Of a DNA stretch of 64,000 nt, positions 8,294-18,800 are shown in pieces. Positions within the stretch are counted from its first letter, which is position 1. Every line of letters begins with the position of its first letter. The translations under genes were made by a program, and so were the position numbers. The notes beneath the pieces are model-generated. The model worked only from the letters and a program-made list of their open reading frames with translations, had not been told where the DNA came from and did not search any database. This DNA comes from Flavobacterium sp. 1355 (GTDB lineage Bacteria; Bacteroidota; Bacteroidia; Flavobacteriales; Flavobacteriaceae), in contig NZ_JAFICC010000014.1 of the NCBI RefSeq assembly GCF_017833415.1, positions 101,290 to 165,289 of the forward strand, given 5' to 3'.

Positions 8294-8325
8294 TTGTTTA
8301 TTAGGAAAATATTTCACAAAATTTG
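8294..8325 (+). promoter_or_regulatory. Putative promoter of the 8333-8510 transcript
   Basis: TTG at 8294-8296 and AAAATTTG at 8318-8325 are separated by 21 bp. The -7 element has A for the usual first T but ends in the conserved TTTG. Predicted start is about 8333. Confidence 0.4.
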
Positions 8326-8332
8326 CCTCAGA

Positions 8333-8510
8333 AAAATAATTCATTAACTATTAATAACGAAGACAATGTTTGTATTAAACTTTACCTCTCAAAACATCGC
8401 ATCAGAATTCAATTCTGTTGGCATGTGTCTTCGTGGCTTTTCTCAATCATAGCAAATCAATTTTAGATATAGAAAGCCCGAAGTAAATTACTTTCGGGCT
8501 TTTTTTTATT
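8333..8510 (+). ncRNA. Candidate structured RNA with three-way junction and terminator
   Basis: CGAAGACA (8358-8365) pairs perfectly with TGTCTTCG (8426-8433). Inside are a GTTT/AAAC hairpin (8368-8380) and a second arm closed by ACAT (8394-8397)/ATGT (8423-8426) and CAGAA (8403-8407)/TTCTG (8413-8417). The whole resembles a three-way junction. A terminator (8473-8510) follows about 40 bases on. A 28-codon frame at 8366-8452 overlaps the stems but looks non-coding. It may be a free small RNA or an attenuated leader of rtcB. I do not recognise a known riboswitch class. Confidence 0.4.
8473..8510 (+). terminator. Terminator upstream of rtcB
   Basis: AAAGCCCGAAGTAA pairs with TTACTTTCGGGCTTT (one bulged base), followed by eight T. 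It lies about 210 bp upstream of rtcB and closes the candidate RNA. Confidence 0.85.
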
Positions 8511-8681
8511 CTAGACTCTTCAAAAAATTCCCGATTACCAGAACTCAATTTATCTGTTGCAGATAAAATGTTTTATCAAAATCAGTATTGCTTTTTTCCT
8601 GCGATTTGATTTGTGCAACATTCTGATTCCTTTAGAATTTTTGAATGTTTGGCATTTCCTGTTGGCAGATTTAAAATGGAC

Positions 8682-8711
8682 AATATTGATTTTGAAAAGA
8701 AAATCAATATT
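8682..8711. promoter_or_regulatory. Perfect 12-bp inverted repeat before rtcB, possible operator
   Basis: AATATTGATTTT (8682-8693) and AAAATCAATATT (8700-8711) are exact reverse complements separated by six bases, ending 9 bp before the chosen rtcB ATG. A TTG at 8662-8664 and TGATTTTG at 8687-8694 could form a weak promoter overlapping the repeat. ATCAATATTG recurs inside the gene at 8781-8790. It could be a repressor or activator site, or a hairpin in the leader. Confidence 0.5.
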
Positions 8712-8720
8712 AAAAATATA

Positions 8721-10112
8721 ATGGGAAATAAATTATCTGGAAAAGACCTTATTAAAATAGGCTTTCCAAAAAACAATAGTATCAATATTGCTTTAGGGCA
8801 AATAAACCGATACAGAAAACGAGAAAAAAAAGAAAGTATATTAACAGAAGCTAAAGAAGTTTTACTCTTTCCCGAGAAGTTTACCGGGCACGGAACATGG
8901 GGTAAAGTTGCTGAAGGACTGGTGAATCCAGTCCAGGTAAGAATGCATCAGCTCAATAACACACGGGCACCGTTTTCGATATTTGGAGAAAATGAAATCG
9001 ATGAGCAAGCTAAATATCAGTTATATGATGCTTTAAAATTACCAATTTCTATTGCCGGAGCTCTTATGCCTGATGCACATTCAGGTTACGGATTACCAAT
9101 TGGGGGCGTGCTTGCAACAGACAATGCTGTGATTCCTTATGGAGTTGGTGTCGATATTGGCTGCAGAATGAGTTTATCAATTTTTGACATTCCGGCTTCT
9201 TTTTTTAAAGGAAAAGAGCATCAATTGCAGGCTATTTTGAAAGATCATACAAAATTTGGAATGTATGAAACGCACACGATAAAAGCAGATCATGAATTGT
9301 TTAGCAGAAGTGAATTTCAGGATATTCCGCTTTTGAAGAACCTTTTGAGTAAAGCCTATAAACAACTGGGGACTTCTGGAGGAGGAAATCATTTTGTAGA
9401 ATTTGGAATTGCAAAAATTACCAATCCGCTTAACGAATGGAAGATTGGCGAAGGAGAATATTTTGCAGTGCTTTCGCATAGTGGTTCAAGAGGACTGGGA
9501 GCTAACATTGCCAAACATTATACCTATCTGGCCACAAAACAATGTCCGCTGCCAAAAAATGTTCAGCATTTAGCATGGTTAGATTTAAACACGCATGACG
9601 GTCAGGAATATTGGCTGGCGATGAATCTGGCTGGCGATTACGCAAAGGCTTGTCATGACGATATTCATCGCAGAATTGCCAAAGCAATAGGTAAGAGAGT
9701 AGTTGTAACCATTGAGAATCATCACAATTTTGCATGGAAAGAAAATGTAAATGGCCAGGAAGCAATTGTACATCGTAAAGGTGCAACTCCGGCAAATGCT
9801 GGCGAATTAGGAATTATTCCGGGTTCGATGACTGCTCCCGGATTTATTGTTCAGGGAAAAGGAAATGCAGAGAGTTTAAACTCAGCGTCCCATGGTGCCG
9901 GCAGACTCTTTTCGCGTAGAAAATGCAAGGAATCATTTACCCAAAGCGAAATCAATAAAGCCTTAAAAGCAAATGATGTAACGTTAATTGGCGGAAATAT
10001 TGATGAAGCACCAATGGCTTACAAAGACATTAACAAAGTAATGGCAAACCAAAGCGAACTGGTTGATGTACTGGGTACGTTCACTCCAAAAATCGTTAGA
10101 ATGGATCGCTAA
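8721..10112 (+). CDS. rtcB: RtcB-family RNA ligase (RtcB2-like, partnered with PrfH)
   Basis: This 463-residue GTP-dependent RNA ligase joins 2',3'-cyclic phosphate or 3'-phosphate ends to 5'-OH. The Mn/GMP-site residues are present in the motifs VDIGCRM (Asp, Cys), GGGNHFVEFG (Asn, His), LSHSGSRG (His), ENHHNFAW (His) and SASHGAGR (the guanylylated His). Frames from 8613 or 8676 add residues not expected in the family. The start at 8721 (MGNKLSGKDLIKIGFP) matches relatives and leaves the inverted repeat outside the gene. prfH follows 11 bp downstream, the hallmark of the RtcB2-PrfH pair that repairs ribosomes cut in the 16S decoding centre. No archease or rtcA is adjacent. Confidence 0.95.
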   Translation: MGNKLSGKDLIKIGFPKNNSINIALGQINRYRKREKKESILTEAKEVLLFPEKFTGHGTWGKVAEGLVNPVQVRMHQLNNTRAPFSIFGENEIDEQAKYQLYDALKLPISIAGALMPDAHSGYGLPIGGVLATDNAVIPYGVGVDIGCRMSLSIFDIPASFFKGKEHQLQAILKDHTKFGMYETHTIKADHELFSRSEFQDIPLLKNLLSKAYKQLGTSGGGNHFVEFGIAKITNPLNEWKIGEGEYFAVLSHSGSRGLGANIAKHYTYLATKQCPLPKNVQHLAWLDLNTHDGQEYWLAMNLAGDYAKACHDDIHRRIAKAIGKRVVVTIENHHNFAWKENVNGQEAIVHRKGATPANAGELGIIPGSMTAPGFIVQGKGNAESLNSASHGAGRLFSRRKCKESFTQSEINKALKANDVTLIGGNIDEAPMAYKDINKVMANQSELVDVLGTFTPKIVRMDR

Positions 10113-10123
10113 AAAATATAATT

Positions 10124-10813
10124 ATGGAAAAAATAATTCAAATAACATCAGGTCGTGGCCCGGCAGAATGCAGCTGGGTTGTGGCTCAGGTTTTAAAAAC
10201 CTTTATAGAAGAAGCAAAGGAAAATAATATAAATACGACCCTGCTTCAAAGAGAAACCGGAATTGAGAACGGAACTGTAGAAACAGCCACAATTTTACTG
10301 GAACATGATAATCTGGATGTTTTTATAAATTCATGGATTGGCACCATTCAGTGGATTGGACAAAGTCAGTTCAGGAAATTTCACAAACGCAAAAATTGGT
10401 TTATCGGGATTTTTGAAATTGAAAGATCGAGTACAACTGAAATTTCTGAAAAGGATATTCAATATCAGGCAATGAGAAGTTCAGGAGCGGGAGGCCAGCA
10501 TGTAAACAAAGTAAGTTCTGCGGTGAGAGCAACGCATATTCCAACCGGGATTAGTGTTGTCTCAATGGATTCGAGATCACAACATCAGAACAAAAAACTG
10601 GCAACCGAAAGATTATTACAAAAATTTAAAGATGAAACTGTAAAACAATTTAAAACGGAGTTTCAGACACAATGGATGAACCAATTGCAGATTCAGCGTG
10701 GAAATCCGGTAAGGGTTTTTCAGGGTTCTGATTTTAAAAAGCAAAAACAGGAAAAAAATTATAAACGGGAAAGACAAAGATTAAAGAAAGAAGATTATTT
10801 CGATCGGGAATAA
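10124..10813 (+). CDS. prfH: Peptide chain release factor-like protein PrfH
   Basis: This 229-residue class I release factor homologue carries the catalytic GGQ loop (SSGAGGQHVNK, Gly123-Gly124-Gln125) that hydrolyses peptidyl-tRNA. The N-terminal part is shorter and different from RF1/RF2 and has no PxT or SPF stop-codon-reading motif. The C-terminus is Lys/Arg-rich. PrfH is known to release nascent peptide from ribosomes whose 16S rRNA has been cleaved in the decoding centre, after which RtcB reseals the RNA. The gene is 11 bp after rtcB, so the two are surely one operon; a TPR gene follows closely. Confidence 0.94.
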   Translation: MEKIIQITSGRGPAECSWVVAQVLKTFIEEAKENNINTTLLQRETGIENGTVETATILLEHDNLDVFINSWIGTIQWIGQSQFRKFHKRKNWFIGIFEIERSSTTEISEKDIQYQAMRSSGAGGQHVNKVSSAVRATHIPTGISVVSMDSRSQHQNKKLATERLLQKFKDETVKQFKTEFQTQWMNQLQIQRGNPVRVFQGSDFKKQKQEKNYKRERQRLKKEDYFDRE

Positions 10814-10846
10814 GAGTTTTTGAATTTTCGAAATCTAAAGAGATTT

Positions 10847-11377
10847 ATGAAAGCAATAGACAAATATATTTTTGAAGCACTAGACAATTATCCATATTCG
10901 TTGGTAGAAACCATAGAATCATTAGATTATGCGTTGTCTTATGATAATAGAAATACAATGGCATTATGCTTATATGGCCGCGTTCAGGCCGATCAATTAT
11001 TTAAATATGAAGAAGCCAAAGAATATTTTCAGCAGGCAATTTCCATTAATATAAATGCCCTTGAGGTATATTCCCATTACATTTATACGTTGGTTTTGAA
11101 TGAAGATTATGAGGAGGCGACAAAACTTGTTGATTTTGCCTTGACAATCAAAGGGATTAATAAAGTTGAAATCCTTCTTAAAAAAGTAATGCTTTTAGAA
11201 AGTCAGAAGTATTTTAAAAAAGCATTAAAAACATTAAAAGAAGTGAGGCTGGCAACGTTAAGCAATGAATATGATTATCTTATTGATGAAGCTGAAAAAC
11301 GATTAAACAAAAAAGTAAACAAAAAATCGGATAAAGTTTTGAAAAAAGAAAAGTCAAACAAAAAGAAGAATAAATAA
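10847..11377 (+). CDS. TPR-repeat protein linked to rtcB-prfH
   Basis: This 176-residue, mostly helical protein has tetratricopeptide-like repeats, e.g. ALCLYGRVQADQLFKYEEAK and the following NALEVYSHYIYTLVLNEDYE block. It ends in a very Lys-rich tail of about 25 residues. I prefer ATG 10847 over TTG 10820, because the upstream residues are not helical-repeat-like. The gene lies 33 bp after prfH on the same strand with no terminator between, so it is likely the third gene of the operon. A basic tail plus a TPR scaffold would suit binding to rRNA or ribosomes, but that is inference. A cytoplasmic location is expected, as no signal peptide is seen. Confidence 0.8.
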   Translation: MKAIDKYIFEALDNYPYSLVETIESLDYALSYDNRNTMALCLYGRVQADQLFKYEEAKEYFQQAISININALEVYSHYIYTLVLNEDYEEATKLVDFALTIKGINKVEILLKKVMLLESQKYFKKALKTLKEVRLATLSNEYDYLIDEAEKRLNKKVNKKSDKVLKKEKSNKKKNK

Positions 11378-11385
11378 ATGAAAGA

Positions 11386-11411
11386 GGATGTCACAAGGCA
11401 TCCTTTTTTAT
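11386..11411 (+). terminator. Terminator after the rtcB-prfH-TPR operon
   Basis: GGATGTC pairs with GGCATCC (one G-U) around an ACAA loop, followed by a T tract. It lies 8 bp after the TPR gene stop and defines a three-gene operon. Confidence 0.75.
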
Positions 11412-11543
11412 TTTAAAAAGTTTAAATGTGAATATGGTTTTTTCACAATGATGTTTTATTTTAACAGATAATTGTTTGTTACTTTCAGAAATTAGATTCA
11501 TTTTTATATCCTATTTTCTTAAAAAATAAATCTATATTAAACC

Positions 11544-12821
11544 ATGAAAAATAATCCTAATAAAAAGAACTCTTTGAAGCATGTTCTTTTTGGAAGCTTA
11601 ATTGGCACCACAATCGAATTTTTTGACTTTTATATTTATGCCAATGCAGCGGTGTTGGTTTTTCCGCAATTATTTTTTCCGGGATCAGATAAGACGATGG
11701 CAACATTAGAATCACTGGCCACTTTTTCGATTGCGTTTCTATCACGTCCTTTGGGATCTGCTTTTTTTGGCCATTATGGAGATAAAATCGGCCGTAAATT
11801 TACCTTAGTTGCAGCTTTATTAACAATGGGTATTTCAACCGTAACAATTGGTTTTTTACCAAGTTATGCCAGTATTGGTGTTGCTGCTCCTTTATTGCTA
11901 ATGCTATGTAGATTTGGACAGGGAGTTGGATTAGGAGGCGAGTGGGGAGGTGCTGTTTTGCTGGCCATAGAAAATGCTCCACCACATAAACGTGCCTGGT
12001 ATGGTATGTTTCCGCAATTGGGTGCGCCAATTGGACTGTTACTTTCAGGAGGGACTTTTCTCTTATTGACAGATTCGATGAACAATGAAGATTTTATGGA
12101 TTATGGATGGAGAATTCCTTTCATTGCCAGTTCGCTATTGGTTGTGGTTGGATTTTATATCCGAACAAAAATTACAGAAACACCTTCTTTCGAAAATTCA
12201 AAAAAGGAACACGAAGAAGTTAAAATCCCATTTTTTACTATTATAAAATCGTTTAAAAACCAATTGATTTTTGGGACATTTGCTGCTATTACAACATTTT
12301 TAGTCTTTTATTTAATGACGGTATTTACCTTAAGCTGGGCAACTTCTGACTTGGGTTTTGCCAAAAGAGACTTTCTGTTGATTCAGATGTTTTCAGTGTT
12401 GTTTTTTGCTGTTTTTATTCCTGTTTCAGCAGTTGTTGCAGATAAAATCGGACGTCGCAAAATATTAATTATCACTACAACGGCTATTGCTGTTTTTGGT
12501 TTTTTCTTCTCTCATTTTTTAAATTCAGGAAGTACATTTATGGTCACTTTCTTTGTCTGTTTAGGAATGTCATTGATGGGATTTACGTATGGACCGTTAG
12601 GAACTTTTCTATCCGAATTATTCCCTACAAATGTTCGCTATTCAGGCGCTTCGTTGACTTTTAACCTGGCAGGAATTCTTGGTGCAGCTTTTGCTCCAAT
12701 GATTGCAATCTGGCTGGCAAGTAAATATAGCTTAACATATGTTGGTTTTTACCTGACGATTGCGGCTTGCATTTCGTTATTTTCTTTACTGGTAATTAGT
12801 AAAAAGGAACATAAGTTCTAA
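11544..12821 (+). CDS. MFS metabolite:H+ symporter (ShiA/ProP-like, MHS family)
   Basis: This 425-residue protein has about twelve membrane segments. The MHS-family signature SLIGTTIEFFDFYIYANAAV is at the N-terminus. The MFS loop 2-3 motif GHYGDKIGRKFTL is present and its copy VADKIGRRKIL lies at the loop before the second half. RFGQGVGLGGEWGGAVLL is typical of ProP/ShiA/citrate symporters. Substrates in the family are small organic acids or osmolytes; which one is used here cannot be read from sequence. It is a single gene with its own downstream terminator. Confidence 0.88.
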   Translation: MKNNPNKKNSLKHVLFGSLIGTTIEFFDFYIYANAAVLVFPQLFFPGSDKTMATLESLATFSIAFLSRPLGSAFFGHYGDKIGRKFTLVAALLTMGISTVTIGFLPSYASIGVAAPLLLMLCRFGQGVGLGGEWGGAVLLAIENAPPHKRAWYGMFPQLGAPIGLLLSGGTFLLLTDSMNNEDFMDYGWRIPFIASSLLVVVGFYIRTKITETPSFENSKKEHEEVKIPFFTIIKSFKNQLIFGTFAAITTFLVFYLMTVFTLSWATSDLGFAKRDFLLIQMFSVLFFAVFIPVSAVVADKIGRRKILIITTTAIAVFGFFFSHFLNSGSTFMVTFFVCLGMSLMGFTYGPLGTFLSELFPTNVRYSGASLTFNLAGILGAAFAPMIAIWLASKYSLTYVGFYLTIAACISLFSLLVISKKEHKF

Positions 12822-12840
12822 AAACCATATTTCTATATAA

Positions 12841-12880
12841 AAAAAGGTTGTCTAATAATTTTAGACAACCTTTTTTTTAT
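12841..12880. terminator. Bidirectional terminator between MFS gene and giant surface protein gene
   Basis: AAAGGTTGTCTAA and TTAGACAACCTTT form a perfect stem with a five-base loop, bordered by A and T tracts. It ends both convergent transcripts. Confidence 0.9.
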
Positions 12881-15800
12881 TTAACGCTTCAAACTAAAAT
12901 GCCCTCTGAACTGAGCACCATTTAGTCGGGTTACTACAAACCAATAATCAGATGCAGGTTCATCATGACCAATATAAGTTCCGTCCCAGTCAGTATTCTT
13001 TACTAACTCTTTAATGAATTTTCCATATCTATCAAATATTCTTATGGAAGAATTTGGTGCCAAATAGGCAAAATCAATAGTCCAGGTATCATTATGGCCA
13101 TCATTGTTTGGTGTAAAGAATTTAGGAAAAGGAAGTTCCTCAACATAATTAATACAATCTCCAGTTGTTGCTTCAATAATCTTGATAGTTATTGGCGTTC
13201 TTTCGCTCTCGCAATCATTAATGGTTTGCGATGCATAATAAGTAACTCCATTTTCTAACAGGGTTGATTCAGATAAATTTGTTCCGGCAGTAATGGCATC
13301 GTACCAGTTTATATTTTGTCCCGAAATATTAATTTTGTTGATGCTGGCATTTTGCTGTATACAAAAATTCTGGTTGAAATCGGCAATTGGTGCCGGTGTG
13401 TCCTGAATTTTTATCTTAATGGCAAGTCTTTTACTTTCACAATTATTAAGTGTTTGCGAAGCGTAATAAGTTCCGCTTACAAGCTGTGTTGTAGTTGCTA
13501 AAAGATTTCCTGCTGTTGCAGCATCATACCATTTTATATTATCTCCTGAAATTGGGATATTGCTTATTGTAGCATTTTCGTCTATACAAAAAACCTTTGA
13601 AAGATCTGCACTTGGTAAAGCAGTATCATACACGTTAACAAGGACAGCAAGTCTTTCACTATCACATCCAATAGATTGTGCTACATAATATGTTTTGTTA
13701 TTTTCTAATAAAGTTGTAATAGGCAAAACAGCAGTTGCGCTATTAGAATCATACCATTTTATATTTTGTCCATTGATAGTAATATTATTCAGAGTTGCAT
13801 TTTCACTTTTGCAAAATTTCGGATTTGTATCTCCTGTTGGAGCCAATGGTGTATTTTGTATAGAAACTGTAACATCAAATCTCGGACCTTCGCATGAATT
13901 AAGAGTTTGAGAGGCATAATAAGTTTTTCCGTCCTGCAGACTAACGGTATTTGCTAGAAGATTTCCATTAGTAATTGCATCATACCATTTAATATTAGCT
14001 CCATTCACAGCAATATTTGCTATAATAGGATTTTGACCTGAACAAAAAGGCTGATTAGCATCTCCCGAAGGAGCAGGTGTATTATGAATAGTTACAGCTA
14101 CAGCAATTCTTTTACTTTCGCAGCCATTTATAGTTTGCGAAGCATAATACGTTTTGGCATCCACAAGTAAAGTAGTTTTTGGCAAAAGATTTCCTGCTGT
14201 TGCAGCATCATACCATTTTATATCATTTCCTGAAATTGGGATATTGCTTATTGCAGCATTTTCGTCTATACAAAAAACCTTTGAAGGATCTGCACTTGGT
14301 AAAGCAGTATCATAAATATTTACTGTCACAGCAAGCCTGTCACTCTCACAGCCAATAGATTGTGATACATAATATGTTTTATTGTTTTCTAATAAAGTTG
14401 TAACAGGCGAAACAGCAGTTGCGCTACTGGAATCATACCATTTTATATTTTGTCCATTGATAGTAATATTATTCAGAGTTGCATTTTCACTTTTGCAAAA
14501 TTTCGGATTTGTATCTCCTGTTGGAGCCAATGGTGTATTTTGTATAGAAACTGTAACAGCAAATCTCGGACCTTCACATGTATTAAGAGTTTGAGAGGCA
14601 TAATAAGTTTTTCCATCCTGCAAACTAACCGTATTTGCTAGAAGATTTCCATTAGTAATTGCATCATACCATTTTATAGCAACGCCATTAACAACAATGT
14701 TTGCTATAGTAGGATTTTGACCTGAACAAAATGGCTGAATGGCATTTCCGGAAGGAGCAGGTGTATTGTGAATAATTACAGCTACAGCAATTCTTTTACT
14801 TTCGCAGCCGTTTATAGTTTGCGAAGCATAATACGTTTTGGCATCCTGAAGTAAAGTTGTATTTGACAAAAGAGTTCCGGCTGTTAAGGCATCATACCAT
14901 TTTATGTTTTGACCTGTAATTGCAAGAGTAGCTAAAGTCGCATTTTCCTGAATACAGAAAGCTTGTGAATTCGGACTAACAGGATTGGCGATAAATTGTG
15001 TAAATGGTATTAAAGTAACTTTTGCAGCTTCTGAAATACATCCATTTGAGTTTTTTACTTTAACAAAATAATCAGCCGGGTCCAGAAAAATTGACGTTTT
15101 GGTAGTTGTCCAGGTACTTCCATTGTCAAAACTATATTCTGCTGCTGCAGATGTAATGCTAATTTTTCCTTTAAGATTATTACAGTCAGGCTGGATAACT
15201 GTAAATATTGGGGTGCTAGGATAATCTGTTGGGGCATTAATAATTATAGATACTGGAGCAGATTCGCAGCCAGTGGTATTTTTAACGCGGACCATATACG
15301 TTCCGGGTATTAGATTTCCTGAATTTGGATTGGCTGAATAATTTTTACCATTGTCAAAACTATATTGATAAGAAGTACTTGTAACCACAATTGAACCAAA
15401 AGGATTACTGCACGAAATAGGTTGCGTAACATTTAAAGTCGGAATTGAAGGAGCATTTGGCGCAGTTTTGATGGTTGCTTTATATGCAACAGATGCGCAA
15501 CCATTTGTGTATTTTATTCGGATAGAATAACTTCCAGGAGATAAACTGCTGGTATTACTGGTGTGCCAGGTAAGACCATCGTCAAAACTATATAGATTTG
15601 CAACCGTAGAGACCATAATGCTGCCTGTAGCCGAATTGCAGCCAGTTGGGTCTGTGACTACAACTTGTGGCGCTTCAGGAATCGCAGGTGCAGCTTGTAT
15701 AGTTATAGGTGCAGCAAGAGAAATGCAACCCGAATTGTATTTAATCATTAAATCATAGGTTCCTGCTGATAGATTAGACTTTGTATTAGATGTTCCAAAC

Positions 15801-18800
15801 GTAATTCCGTTATCAAAGCTATAAAAATCGGCTGCAGTATTAATTAAAATTGATCCTGTCAAATTGGTGCAAGTAGGTTGAGTTGCTGTAAAAGCAGGAG
15901 ATGCAAGCGTTGATAATGGCGATATCGTGACTGGAGCAGCATTTGAAACACAGCCTGTTGAATTTTTAATTTTTATGAAATAAGTACCTGGAGAAAGATC
16001 TGTTTTTGTATTAGAAAAAACATACGTTAATCCGTTATCATAGCTGTAAGTTGCTGCATTAGTTGTAATAGTAATAGAGCCTTTCGAGGAGCTGCAGCTT
16101 GGCTGAGTAGTAGTAAAATTTGGAGCCGCAATTGTAGTGCCAGAACTCAAATTGACAACAGTTGTTGCTGATTCGCAGCTATAAGAATCTGTTTTTATTT
16201 TAATAATATAAGTACCAGCCCCAACATTTATTTTTGTAGGACTTGTTGTCCAGCTGTTTCCGTCATTGAAACTATAACTCATGGCTGATGTAGTTATGGT
16301 GATGCTGCCATCAGTGGCGCCACACGAAGAAGGTTGAACTATCTTTACGTTGGGTGAGGCAGGAATTGAGGGAGGATTATATATATAGACATAACTGCCG
16401 GAAGAAGTACAGCCTAAAGTGTTTTTTATTAATACATTATATGAGCCGGTAGCTAAATTTTTCATTATAGGATTTGTAGTCCACGTTGTTCCTCCATCAA
16501 AACTATATTGGTCTGCAGTAGAATTTACTATTATAGTTCCGCTAGGACTACTACATGTTGGTTGGATAACACTTATATTTGGTGAAGACAGATAATATGA
16601 GTTTATGTATAAATATTGTGAACTTGATGTACAACCCGTTGCATTTTTAATAAGAATGTTATAAGACGTACTTGCAGGATTTAATAAAATAGGATTTGTA
16701 GTCCAAGTGTTGCCTCCATCAAAACTATATTTGTCAGCAGGAGTTGTAACGGTAATACTCCCTCCATTTCCACAGCTTGGCTGTATTACTTTTACGTTTG
16801 GATTAGGTAGATAGTAAGGATTGATATTTATAGACAAACCATAAGATCTACAACCTTTTGCGTTTTTTATCATGATGTTGTAATAACCCGAAGTAATTCC
16901 GGAAAGAACAGGGTTAGTTGTCCAGGTATTACCATAGTCAAAGCTGTATGAGCTTGCAACTGTTGCAATAGTAATACTTCCCTTAACGCCACATGTTGGC
17001 TCAATGTATGTAAAATCCGGATTTGGTAAATAATATTCCTGCAGACTAGTGGATGCACCATAACGTGTAGAGGTGCACCCAGAAGCATTTTTGACCATTA
17101 AATAATAACTAGTGTTTGCACTTAGATTACTAAATATAGGATTAGTACTCCAGGTATTACCTCCATCAATACTGTATTGTGCTGCAGTTGAAGTAAAGGT
17201 TATACTTCCTCCAACCCCGCAAGTAGGTTGTGTTACTTTAAAAGTAGGAGCTGGGAGATAAAAATCTTCAAGCCATAGCGAGTTGTAGTTAGAGACACAA
17301 CCTTTAGCATTCTTAATCATTGGGTAATAATACCCTGCTGAAAGGTTCGAAAAAACAGGATTTGTTACCCAATTTGTCCCATCAATACTGTAAGAACTGG
17401 CGACAGTATTAATTTTAATACTGCCTTTTGTTCCGCATCCAGGCTGAACAATTGTTATGTTGGGTTGTGCCAGCTTCGAGGTGTCCAGATAAACAGAAAT
17501 GTAATTGGATGTACAATTATTTTTCTTTATTATTAAATAATAAGAACCCGAGCTTAAATTATTAAAAACATTATTTGTACTCCAAGTTGAACCATAATCT
17601 ATACTATAATAATCTGCCGTAGTGTTGAATGTAATATTACCAATATTTCCGCAACTTGGATTGGTAAATGTATAATCCGGATCAGGAAGGTTTGCGTTTT
17701 TAATTGAAACACTTACAGAATTAGAAACACATCCTAAACTGTTTTTTACTGCAATGTTGTAATATGAATATGAATTAAGATTTGATAGAGTAGGAGAAGT
17801 TCCCCAAGTATTACCTCCATCAAAACTATAGAAACTAGCAACTGTATTTATTTTAATGCTGCCAGAGGTTGTACAGGTAGGTTGAACTACAGTATAATCG
17901 GGTATATCAATATATGGATTATTTAAGTAAATAGCGTTTGGATAAGAGGTACAGCCAAGTTTATTTTTTATAAGTACGGTATAAATGCCGGGAGGCAATG
18001 ACTTAGAGTTTAGAGTTGTCCAGGTTACACCATTGTCAAAACTATAAAAATCAGATAATGAATTGATAGTGATTTTGCCATTTGCACCACAAGTTGGCTG
18101 TTCCGTGCTAATAATTGGCGCATTTAAGTAAGGCTGATATAAAGAAACGTAATTACCAGAGCTGATACATCCCGCACTGTTTTTTATTTTTATTTGATAA
18201 TTTCCAAAAGGTAAGGTTTTAACATTATTACTAGTCCAGGTTGCGCCATTATCAAAACTATAGGAATCTGCTACTGTAGTAATAGTAATACTGCCATCTG
18301 TGCCACAAACGGGCTGTTCAGTTGTATATGCAGGATAAAAATCTTTAAAATCACTTAAATAAGCATAGCTATAATAGGAAGTACAGCCTAAAGCGTTCTT
18401 AATTCCTAAAGAATAGCTTCCTGCATCTAAATTGCTCATTTTGTTATTTGTAACCCATGTGTTCCCTCCATCAAAAGTGTAAAAATCTGAGAGAGTATTG
18501 ATCGTAATACTTCCTTTTACAGTACAAGCGGGTAAGTCGATTGTATAAATTGGAGTTTCAAGCGTAGTACTGCTGATGAGTACATTGTTTGCCGACGAAA
18601 TACAACCTTGTAAATCTTTGGTACGAATTTTATAATTTGCAGGTAAAAGATTGTTAGCAGTAGCACTACTTCCCCAAGTCACGCCGTCATCAAAGCTATA
18701 GTATGCAGCTGGAGTTAGAATGATAATACTGCCGGTATCCCCGCAAAATAAAGGATTGGTATAAGTGTAATTTGGATACAAAGTAGAAGCTGCTGTAATA

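Larger units (their letters stand above)
8139..8720. other. Intergenic region holding a candidate RNA and the rtcB control region
   Basis: 582 bases lie between divergent bshC and rtcB. They contain a candidate promoter (8294-8325), a possible structured RNA ending in a terminator (8333-8510), and a perfect 12-bp inverted repeat just ahead of rtcB (8682-8711). I see no convincing protein gene. Confidence 0.7.

Noticed and set aside
8366..8452. A 28-codon frame starting ATGTTTGTA inside the candidate RNA
   Set aside because: It overlaps both strands of the stems, shows no run of one amino acid as in attenuator leaders, and has no recognisable similarity. Structure explains the sequence better.
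13445..14985. Regular repeats that might be taken for a CRISPR array
   Set aside because: The units are about 228 bp, code in frame for Ig-like domains, and lack short identical repeats with unique spacers. No cas gene is present.
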